Positions 1 to 5,731 of a DNA stretch of 8,302 nucleotides are shown piece by piece. The notes below the pieces were generated by a model. The model searched no databases and had not been told where the DNA came from. It saw only the letters and a list, made by a program, of their open reading frames with translations. The stretch comes from Myxococcales bacterium (GTDB lineage: Bacteria > Myxococcota_A > Polyangia > Polyangiales > Polyangiaceae). Where the stretch lies: NCBI GenBank assembly GCA_023248785.1, contig JAHFDX010000137.1:1-8302 (forward strand), given 5' to 3'. A program made the position numbers and the translations under genes. The number at the start of each line of letters is the position of its first letter. The first letter of the stretch is position 1.

Positions 1-22
1 TTGTATGGTGAACGACGAGCTC

Positions 23-367
23 ATGCGGTACCGACTGCGCTATCAACGTCACGAGTTCGATTTGCCGTTTGGCAGCACGCTCATCGGCAGAAGCCTTGAC
101 TGCCAGGTTACGGTCGACGACCCCCTCGTTTCCCGTCGGCACGCATCCATTGTTGTCGACCACGAAAGTGCCCGCCTGCTCGATCTCGGCAGCCGAAATG
201 GCATTACGGTCGATGGCCTTCTTGTGACGTCTCCTGTGGTTCTACTGAACGGGGCGGTTATTCGTATTGGAAGTGAACAGCTTGTCTTTCTGGTGGTTCA
301 GGATGGTCAAGAGCCTTCCGTGGGTGAAACTGAAGGCCGCGTACGCACGACCACTCCGAAGCCATAG
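23..367 (+). CDS. Small stand-alone FHA domain protein
   Basis: A protein of about 114 residues that is essentially one forkhead-associated (FHA) domain, a fold that binds phosphothreonine peptides in Ser/Thr kinase signalling. The FHA landmarks are visible: Gly-Arg after the second strand (GRSLDCQ), the SRRH motif of the phosphate-binding loop, and SRNG before the last strands. The tail of roughly 25 residues is polar and probably disordered, with a run of threonines (RTTTPKP) at its end. An ATG at 5 would add six residues (MVNDEL), but the ATG at 23 gives MRYRLRY, which lines up exactly with MRFRLRY at the start of the neighbouring paralogue, so I prefer 23. Upstream sequence is cut off by the window, so the ribosome site for the ATG at 5 cannot be judged. 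The partner kinase and the bound phosphoprotein are not visible. The domain call is firm; the exact start is moderate. Confidence 0.88.
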   Translation: MRYRLRYQRHEFDLPFGSTLIGRSLDCQVTVDDPLVSRRHASIVVDHESARLLDLGSRNGITVDGLLVTSPVVLLNGAVIRIGSEQLVFLVVQDGQEPSVGETEGRVRTTTPKP

Positions 368-371
368 TTAG

Positions 372-419
372 TGTCTGCGATCAATTTGCCTTGCGCTGGC
401 ACGTAGCGGCTCGTAGACA
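372..419 (+). other. Imperfect inverted repeat just after the first FHA gene
   Basis: Positions 372-380 (TGTCTGCGA) can pair with 411-419 (TCGTAGACA) over nine base pairs as RNA, with one G-U pair. Inside the loop, 387-390 (TGCC) can pair with 398-401 (GGCA). The structure starts 5 nt after the stop codon at 365-367. No run of T follows it, so it is not a canonical intrinsic terminator. It could be a 3' end processing structure or chance. The rest of the 113-bp gap between the two FHA genes shows no convincing promoter. Confidence 0.3.
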
Positions 420-480
420 GACGGACGGCGCGCGGAGCCCTTCCGTTTGGGGGTGATTTCCTCCGTAGCGACGGCCGAAC

Positions 481-1329
481 ATGCGCTTCCGGCTACGTTA
501 CCTCCATCATGATCTCGAGCTCGGTGAGGGGCAATTTGCCATCGGGCGCAATGCGAGCTGTCAGCTTTCGCTCGATGATCCTCTTGTGTCGCGGCGTCAC
601 GCGATGCTTACGGTGAGTGCGGATCGCGTGTTTCTCGAGGACCTGCAGAGCCGAAACGGTGTGCTGGTCAACTCGAGGCGGATTCAAGGGACCGTTGAGT
701 TAAAAGTCGGCGATCGCATCATGATCGGCGCGCAAGAACTTTCGCTGCTCGCAGGCAAGGAGCGCGATACAGGCGGGGGTGGCCAGCCTTCAACAAGCGC
801 GGGCAATCGCACGCTGCCTCGCATGCCAATACCGGACGTGATCGCGCAGGATGACGACCCAGGCGGTGTTACCGACGAGTTCGAGCCCAGCATGATTCGT
901 CGCGCGGACTCACTGGTCCTTTTGGGCAGCGTTGCCGAGAAGGCGCTCGCCATGGGACGCGCCGACGAAGCCGAACGGCTTTTGGCTTCGGCCCTGGCGG
1001 ATGTGATCGAAGCGAGTCGAGCAGGAAAGCGTGTCACCGCCTCGCTTTGTGACATGGCGGCCAAGCTTTCTGCGAAGCTTGCAACGGCGACAGGCAAGGG
1101 TGCATGGGCCGACTATGTGATTGAGCTGTACGCACAGCAGGGGCGACCCGCACCGGCACCCGTCATTGACGAGCTTTATCATGCGATGCGGAAGGTCAAC
1201 CAGGTTGATCTTCGACAACTGCGCACGTACGTGGCTGCCTTGAAGCAAAAGGTTGCCACGTTGGGTCCGGCCGATCGGTTTTTGCTCCAACGATTGGAAG
1301 GACTCGAGCGTCTAGGCGCGCTTCGGTAG
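481..1329 (+). CDS. FHA domain protein with helical C-terminal extension
   Basis: A 282-residue protein. Residues 1-95 form an FHA domain, expected to bind phosphothreonine peptides, with the motifs IGRNASC (21-27), SRRH (37-40) and SRNG (57-60). Residues 96-140 are a low-complexity Gly/Ser/Pro/Asp linker. Residues 141-282 look entirely helical, with alanine- and leucine-rich amphipathic stretches such as AEKALAMGRADEAERLL that resemble a TPR-like or helical-bundle fold, but I do not recognise a named family. The FHA half is clearly paralogous to the gene just upstream (shared DDPLVSRRHA), indicating local duplication. The ATG at 481 is the only sensible start because an in-frame TAG lies five codons upstream. 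No strong Shine-Dalgarno precedes it; a purine-rich stretch (GGGGGTGAT) is rather far away. It has no signal peptide or membrane segment and is probably a cytoplasmic signalling adaptor. Confidence 0.9.
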   Translation: MRFRLRYLHHDLELGEGQFAIGRNASCQLSLDDPLVSRRHAMLTVSADRVFLEDLQSRNGVLVNSRRIQGTVELKVGDRIMIGAQELSLLAGKERDTGGGGQPSTSAGNRTLPRMPIPDVIAQDDDPGGVTDEFEPSMIRRADSLVLLGSVAEKALAMGRADEAERLLASALADVIEASRAGKRVTASLCDMAAKLSAKLATATGKGAWADYVIELYAQQGRPAPAPVIDELYHAMRKVNQVDLRQLRTYVAALKQKVATLGPADRFLLQRLEGLERLGALR

Positions 1330-1459
1330 CTGCACGTTTCGCCCATGTGCCTCGTTTCCATGGATTCGCGGTAGTACGGGCGAATTGCGATTGTGTTGCG
1401 TCCGGTTCTCCAGCGCTCGCGACCCTTGCACATGCGCACGGAACGAGTACCGATCTACT

Positions 1460-2356
1460 ATGCTTCAATTCGATTCGCTGGACGCGCGCATCGCTTCACG
1501 TCTCGTTGCCCAGGCTCGCTTTGAGTCTGAGCCGCTTGAAGCCCTAGCGGATCAATCGCTTTTGCAGTTGCGCGAGGAGCGAAAGTGGGCGGCGCAGCAT
1601 TCAGGCGTTGTCGTTCGCGTACGCGAGGCACTCGACCGTGCCCTGCGAACCGAAGAGGTGGAGTACCTCGATCGACCAGACATTCCGACACAAATGAAGA
1701 TCGAAATCGTTAGCGAGTTGCACAAGTTCAATCGAAAGTTGCGGTCGTACGAGCGATGGTTCAGTGTTCTTGAGCCACTCCTACGACGTATCAATGAGCG
1801 TAAGGGCCGCCCGGCACGTTTGCTCGAACTGGCCTGCGGGCACGGCGAGTTCACCCTGCGATGTTCGGAAATGGCCCGCGATCGGGGATTGCAGATTGAG
1901 CCGACGGGTTCGGATGTAGTTGCGCCGTACCTTGAAGCCAGCGCCAAAGCGGCAAAGGAACGTGGAATCAAGGCGGAGTTTCGGCGCCTGAATGCGTTCG
2001 CCATGGATGATGTGGCAGACGGTGCGTACGATGTCGCGTTCATCGGTCAAAGCATCCATCACTTCACTGCGGGTCAGGTTGCACGCATGATTGCCGAGTG
2101 CCGACGAACGTGCACGACCGCGTTCGTCGGTGTAGATGGACGCCGCAGCCTCATCACGATGGGCGTGGCTCCCGTATACGGCTTTCTCGCTACAGGCTCG
2201 CGGGCGTATGCGCACGATTCGATCGTTTCCACGCGCAAATTCTATTCGGATTCGGAGTTGCGGATGATTGCCGAATTGTCCGCGCGGGGTGCGCCCGTAG
2301 AGGTGCGAAGACTCGTGCCAGGATATACAGCACTAGTTGTTACATTTTTGCCGTAA
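1460..2356 (+). CDS. Class I SAM-dependent methyltransferase, substrate unknown
   Basis: A 298-residue protein with a Rossmann-fold methyltransferase core. Residues 1-118 are helical and charged and probably shape substrate binding. Motif I is LELACGHGE (122-130), the glycine-rich SAM loop. An acidic residue after strand 2 (TGSD, Asp152) should hold the ribose, LNAFAMDD (177-184) fits the adenine-contacting region, and YDVAFIGQSIHHF (190-202) is the strand-4 motif seen in UbiE-like and small-molecule methyltransferases. The C-terminal half after 220 carries the usual remaining strands. An in-frame ATG at 1385 would add 25 cysteine- and arginine-rich residues (MRLCCVRFS...), which look like translated intergenic DNA, so I chose the ATG at 1460; neither start has a strong ribosome site. 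The 130-bp gap from the FHA gene contains nothing I can name. Its stop lies 2 bp from that of the opposing gene. The enzyme class is clear, but small molecule versus macromolecule cannot be decided. Confidence 0.85.
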   Translation: MLQFDSLDARIASRLVAQARFESEPLEALADQSLLQLREERKWAAQHSGVVVRVREALDRALRTEEVEYLDRPDIPTQMKIEIVSELHKFNRKLRSYERWFSVLEPLLRRINERKGRPARLLELACGHGEFTLRCSEMARDRGLQIEPTGSDVVAPYLEASAKAAKERGIKAEFRRLNAFAMDDVADGAYDVAFIGQSIHHFTAGQVARMIAECRRTCTTAFVGVDGRRSLITMGVAPVYGFLATGSRAYAHDSIVSTRKFYSDSELRMIAELSARGAPVEVRRLVPGYTALVVTFLP

Positions 2357-2358
2357 AT

Positions 2359-2838
2359 CTATTTCCCCTGAAGTCGTTGCCAGCCGAGATTCATCGCGGC
2401 GGCGTCGGTCAACGTTTCACGCAGGCCGTCGTCTGTAACGCGCGCGAGGCTCTGCATCACGCTGCGATCAAGTTGCACACGTTCGGGCACTGGGCGCGGG
2501 ATCGTAGGGAGGCCCGGGCGCCGTGCGAACGCGGGTGGAGCTACTCGAAAACGGAGCCTACTCACTTCAATTCGCCGTTCGACCAGACGCGCGATCACAA
2601 CACTTGAGTGCATCGAGAGCTCCGATGCCCATACCGAAGAGTTGACGCGAACAAGCAGCTCACCTCGCTGCAAACTCAGCGGCTCGGATCGATTGGCGAT
2701 GAGCGGCCCCACGGCATCAAGCCAAACGCTTGCTGCAAACGGCGGGGGTTTTGGGGCCAAGCGATGCTGTCCGGCCGACTTGAGAATAGTGTCAACCCGC
2801 GACGGGAATGCTTGGGAGGATCGCCTTTTGAAGGTCAC
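2359..2838 (-). CDS. DUF721/DciA-like protein
   Basis: A 159-residue protein when begun at the GTG at 2838. Residues 12-95 match the DUF721 pattern: a leading helix (SRVDTILKSAG), then VWLDAVGPLIANRSEP (38-53), then GELLVRVNSSVWASEL (59-74) and a helix. DUF721 includes DciA, the loader of the DnaB replicative helicase in bacteria lacking DnaC. Residues 100-120 are a Pro/Arg-rich linker and 121-159 a second helical segment (SVMQSLARVTDDGLRETL) whose role I do not know. The GTG is preferred because GAAAGG lies 6 nt upstream and the protein then begins right before the domain. An ATG at 2913 in the same frame would add 25 residues and overlap the upstream gene by 50 bp. It follows the QueD homologue by 25 nt and is likely co-transcribed with it. 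Family assignment is good; an actual helicase-loading role is inference, because DUF721 also contains uncharacterised members. Confidence 0.72.
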   Translation of the reverse strand: MTFKRRSSQAFPSRVDTILKSAGQHRLAPKPPPFAASVWLDAVGPLIANRSEPLSLQRGELLVRVNSSVWASELSMHSSVVIARLVERRIEVSRLRFRVAPPAFARRPGLPTIPRPVPERVQLDRSVMQSLARVTDDGLRETLTDAAAMNLGWQRLQGK

Positions 2839-2844
2839 GCGAAG

Positions 2845-2850
2845 CCTTTC
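2845..2850 (-). promoter_or_regulatory. Ribosome binding site supporting a GTG start
   Basis: The minus-strand sequence GAAAGG ends 6 nt before the GTG at 2838. The ATG at 2913 has no comparable purine-rich site, so this decides the start of the DUF721 gene in favour of GTG. Confidence 0.55.
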
Positions 2851-2863
2851 AGCCCGAAATTGG

Positions 2864-3250
2864 TCAGCCAGAAACGGCAGCGAGTCGAAAAAAGGTAGCT
2901 GCACACGTATCATTTTCCCAAACTTCGACGCGTGCTACGCGCACCCGCGCATCGTCAATGCGCTCGGCGAGGCGATCTGCCACCACGCGGGCAACGTTTT
3001 CCGCGGTTGGATTCAGGTCGTCGAACGGGGGAATTTCATTGAGAAACACGTGTTCGTACGGCTCAACGAGATTTCGCAAAAGAGTTCCGAGAACACCGAA
3101 GTCCATGACCCAGCCGCAGGGGTCGAGTTCGTTAGCACGCACGATGGCCTTGATGCGCCAGTTGTGGCCGTGCAAGCGTTCGCCCTCACCCGGCGCAAAT
3201 CGCAGCTGGTGCGCTGCGGCCACGACGGTTTCTTGGCTAATTTCCCACAT
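2864..3250 (-). CDS. QueD / 6-pyruvoyl-tetrahydropterin synthase homologue lacking the catalytic cysteine
   Basis: A 128-residue protein of the COG0720 family, normal length for bacterial QueD, which makes 6-carboxytetrahydropterin from dihydroneopterin triphosphate in queuosine synthesis. The zinc ligands are present: His14 (AAHQL) and His27/His29 (LHGHNW). Other family landmarks are GWVMDF (46-51), EHVFLNEIP (66-74), NPTAEN (80-85) and the late catalytic Glu112 (VWEND). The catalytic cysteine, four residues before the first His of HGH in E. coli QueD (CGRLHGH), is Gly23 here (GERLHGH), and the Asp of the Asp-His pair is Glu66. The only cysteines, 45 and 116, are at other places. Metal binding is likely retained but standard QueD activity is doubtful. 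It could be a paralogue with another pterin reaction, in the way that PTPS-III enzymes use Glu at the Cys position, though here it is Gly. GAGGAG lies 5 nt before the ATG, and an in-frame TGA four codons upstream fixes the start. I leave the symbol empty because function is uncertain. Confidence 0.87.
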   Translation of the reverse strand: MWEISQETVVAAAHQLRFAPGEGERLHGHNWRIKAIVRANELDPCGWVMDFGVLGTLLRNLVEPYEHVFLNEIPPFDDLNPTAENVARVVADRLAERIDDARVRVARVEVWENDTCAATFFRLAAVSG

Positions 3251-3255
3251 GTTGA

Positions 3256-3261
3256 CTCCTC
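3256..3261 (-). promoter_or_regulatory. Strong Shine-Dalgarno site for the QueD homologue
   Basis: GAGGAG on the minus strand sits 5 nt before the ATG at 3250. It is the best ribosome site in the window, in contrast to the weak ones of the VWA and HEAT genes, so this gene is probably translated independently of its upstream neighbour. Confidence 0.7.
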
Positions 3262-3312
3262 AGGTTGCGAGAACGCCTTACCGCGATTTGGACATGGCGG
3301 CTATTGGTGGCG

Positions 3313-3326
3313 ATAGCGGCCGCTAT
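3313..3326. repeat. Perfect 14-bp palindrome across the HEAT gene stop codon
   Basis: ATAGCGGCCGCTAT reads the same on both strands and includes the stop codon of the HEAT gene (3323-3325). Its left arm ATAGC (3313-3317) can instead pair with GCTAT at 3300-3304, giving an alternative hairpin with an 8-nt loop. No T run follows on the minus strand, so it is not a canonical terminator. It lies in the 72-bp gap before the QueD homologue. It may be a protein-binding site, an RNA processing or weak attenuation structure, or chance. Confidence 0.5.
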
Positions 3327-5722
3327 TGCAAATCCGTCGGGGCGACGAGGGTAAGCCAATCTCCGACTGATCCGACGTCGACTGCGACGCCGCGCGCATC
3401 GGTCCACGCAACGCGCACAAATCCATCGGGGCGTTGCAAATAGACCGAAACATTGCGGATTTTTGCGCCCACGGGCCCCACAGCGTACACGTCGGTGGTT
3501 TCGCGCCGTTCTAACTTTGGGATGCCTCCGCAAGCCGCCTTGACGATTGCGTCCGGATCGCGCGATGCGCATCGGCCAAGGAGTTTTTCAGCCCCGGTTG
3601 CGTGTGCAGCGAGTGCTGCCGCATACCGCACAATGGAACTAGTCGTGACGCGAAGGCTGGCACGAATGACTTTGGGATCACATGAAGCACGCGCGACGGC
3701 TGCGGCGGCGAGGGCGTTTGCTCGGACCAGGGTTCGAGCATCGGAAGCTCGTTCACATATCAATTTCCTCACGTCGTCATTGGGAACGCGCGACAACGCC
3801 CACAGCACGTGAGCTACCACTCGGGGCGAAGGGTCTTGTGCAAGTGCAAGCAGCCGCTCGCGTGCGTTTGGTGTGCCGCATCGGGCGAGCGAGGCAAGCG
3901 CGTGGACGCGTACTCCTTCGTCACGATCGCCGAGAAATCCGAGTGATGTGGATTCACACGCGGGTCCTGGCCACGCACCTGCGCTGACGGCGACAAGACG
4001 CCGCGCGGCCTCGTCTTCAGAGGAAGACCACAACGCTGCGGTCTTTGGCGACGTGAGGGCAAGTGCTTCTCGTGCCGCCCACCTTTCGTCGGTCGACAAC
4101 GTTGACTCCAGATCTGCGAGGAAACGGATTGCGTCCGGATCGGGATTGCGGCTTAGGGGACCTACAAGCGCAGCGAGTGCAAGCGGGGCGTCAATACCGG
4201 CCTCGTGGGTCAATGAGTGAAGAAGCGTGTCGCGGGCTGCGCGTCCTCCCGCGCGACGCAGAACCTGCATCGCGGTCTGACGAAGGGTCGGTTCCGTCCG
4301 CGCAAGTGACTGTACCAAGAGCTCGTCGGCTTCGGGAGAGCGCATATATTCTAGCGCCGCAAGCGCCGCCTGTTGTTCGCTTGAATGTTTGGAACGAAGT
4401 GCTTTTTCGAGTCGCGCAAAATAACGGATCGCGCCAGTTTTTCCCAACAGCACGGTGAGGGTTGCGCGCTCGTTTGGTGATGTGGCTCGATCGAGCTCGG
4501 CCGCGATGGGCTCAGCCGCGCGTCCGTCAGACTGGCCCAGAAGCGCATGAAGCGCTCCAATAGCAGCGGAGCGAACATCCTTGCGGTCACTTGAAAGGGC
4601 ACGAAGAGCAACGGCAAGCCCCGAGGCGTCGGGACGCCGCGCGAGAGCTGCGAGCCCATCGGCGGAGCGAATGCGCGCACGAGATAGTGCATCGGCGATT
4701 CTTGCACCATCGGTCTCGTCGCCTATGTCTGCAAGCACACTGGCTGCGCTCGTTGCCGCGTCTCGTGTGCCGGTCGCCAATATCGCGCGCACGCGATCGC
4801 GGGCTGTGACCCCTGCGATTCGTAGGCCCATGCGTATGGGGGACTCCATAGGGTCTGTGTCAAGTGATGTTCCCAAACGCGCGGTAAGCGCTAACGTCGC
4901 ATCCGGTGTCCGCAACTGACCAAGCGCAAGTGCAGCCGCATAGGCCGCATGACGATCCGCACCGTTGAGTCGCGCGACAAGTGCGCTCGCCGCGGAAGAC
5001 GCAGACACCTCGCCGAGTGCGTAGATGGCTTCGATCACCACTGTAGATTGGGAGTCTCGGAGCGCAAGCACAAGCGCAGCACCTGCACGTGGATCTCCGA
5101 GCTCACCCAATGCGCGTGCGGCCGCCATGCGAACGTCGACATGGGGATCCTGTACGTGGCCGGAGAGCGGCCCAAGTGCGCGGATATCGCCACGTTCACC
5201 GAGAAGTGTGGCGGCTTGCGCGCGAACGGTGGGGATCGGGTCGTCGAGACGACCCAGGAGCGCGGTGAGGGCCTCCTCGTCTGAGAACCGCGAAAGGGAC
5301 CGCAACGCGGCGCGACGCACATCGGGATCGCTGTCGCCGGAAGCGCGAAGCAGGGCTGAACGCTGTCCGTCGCTAGGAACCTCGGCAAGCCATGCGCAGG
5401 CAGCCTCGCGGATTTTTGGATCCTTTGCGCGAAGCAGTTCGATCACGTCGTCTGATAATTCGGCGGGCCTGAGTTCGACGGATGCTTGTAACGCAACGAG
5501 GGTGATCGGCGAACTTTCGCCCAACGCTTTTTGCCACTCGGCGAGTGCGCGCGGCCGGCCGAGGATCTTCACACGGCGCAACGCTCGAATGCGAACGGCC
5601 TCGTCGTGACTGTGAAGTTCACTTGTCAATGCTGCGTCGGAGGTAGGCCACGAGAGCGCAAATGCTGACGAGGTCAAGCTCAACGCGGCGAGCAAAAGAA
5701 TCGGAATTCGAAAAGCACGCAC
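3323..5722 (-). CDS. Exported HEAT-repeat protein
   Basis: A 799-residue protein beginning at a GTG. Residues 1-22 are a signal peptide: MRAFR, a hydrophobic core (IPILLLAALSLTSS) and an Ala-Phe-Ala cleavage motif, with no lipobox cysteine, so it should be a soluble periplasmic protein. From about 35 to 735 it is a near-continuous array of HEAT/PBS-lyase-like helical repeats, with recurrent patterns such as DPHVDVRMAAARALGELGD (192-210) and DPIPTVRAQAATLLGERGD (161-179). Such arrays are binding scaffolds; no catalytic motif is seen. Residues 745-799 look like a small beta domain (KIRNVSVYLQRPDGFVRVAW). Six of seven cysteines fall in 589-731, so disulfides are possible. It starts 9 nt after the stop of the VWA gene with no clear ribosome site of its own, pointing to translational coupling. 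The inferred role is to hold partners of the VWA/GATase-like protein in the periplasm; the partner is unknown. Confidence 0.9.
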   Translation of the reverse strand: MRAFRIPILLLAALSLTSSAFALSWPTSDAALTSELHSHDEAVRIRALRRVKILGRPRALAEWQKALGESSPITLVALQASVELRPAELSDDVIELLRAKDPKIREAACAWLAEVPSDGQRSALLRASGDSDPDVRRAALRSLSRFSDEEALTALLGRLDDPIPTVRAQAATLLGERGDIRALGPLSGHVQDPHVDVRMAAARALGELGDPRAGAALVLALRDSQSTVVIEAIYALGEVSASSAASALVARLNGADRHAAYAAALALGQLRTPDATLALTARLGTSLDTDPMESPIRMGLRIAGVTARDRVRAILATGTRDAATSAASVLADIGDETDGARIADALSRARIRSADGLAALARRPDASGLAVALRALSSDRKDVRSAAIGALHALLGQSDGRAAEPIAAELDRATSPNERATLTVLLGKTGAIRYFARLEKALRSKHSSEQQAALAALEYMRSPEADELLVQSLARTEPTLRQTAMQVLRRAGGRAARDTLLHSLTHEAGIDAPLALAALVGPLSRNPDPDAIRFLADLESTLSTDERWAAREALALTSPKTAALWSSSEDEAARRLVAVSAGAWPGPACESTSLGFLGDRDEGVRVHALASLARCGTPNARERLLALAQDPSPRVVAHVLWALSRVPNDDVRKLICERASDARTLVRANALAAAAVARASCDPKVIRASLRVTTSSIVRYAAALAAHATGAEKLLGRCASRDPDAIVKAACGGIPKLERRETTDVYAVGPVGAKIRNVSVYLQRPDGFVRVAWTDARGVAVDVGSVGDWLTLVAPTDLQ

Positions 5723-5731
5723 CAGACCAGT

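Noticed and set aside
1331..1351. A GCAC/GTGC hairpin just after the second FHA gene as a terminator.
   Set aside because: The stem is only four base pairs with an 11-nt loop and no T run follows.
1385..1459. A longer N-terminus for the methyltransferase from the ATG at 1385.
   Set aside because: The extra 25 residues (MRLCCVRFSSARDPCTC...) are unlike the rest of the protein and look like intergenic DNA read in frame.
1426..1461. TTGCAC and TACTAT as a possible promoter before the methyltransferase.
   Set aside because: The spacer is 24 nt, too long for a sigma-70 promoter, and the -10 element would overlap the start codon.
2098..2607. A + strand open frame overlapping the end of the methyltransferase in another frame.
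   Set aside because: It overlaps two supported genes and shows no domain signature.
3280..3297. A five-codon upstream open frame (ATG TCC AAA TCG CGG TAA, minus strand) before the QueD homologue.
   Set aside because: It has no ribosome site and is short enough to arise by chance.
2642..3316. A 224-codon + strand open frame covering the QueD homologue and part of the DUF721 gene.
   Set aside because: The minus-strand frames carry clear family motifs; this one has none and ends in low-complexity sequence.
3251..3322. A preQ1-type riboswitch in the leader of the QueD homologue.
   Set aside because: No preQ1 aptamer pattern is recognisable in these 72 bp, and the gene may not serve queuosine synthesis.
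5025..5609. A 194-codon open frame on the + strand inside the HEAT gene.
   Set aside because: It is Arg/Ser/Ala-rich with no recognisable motif and lies antisense to a strongly supported repeat protein; long antisense frames are expected in such GC-rich repetitive coding DNA.
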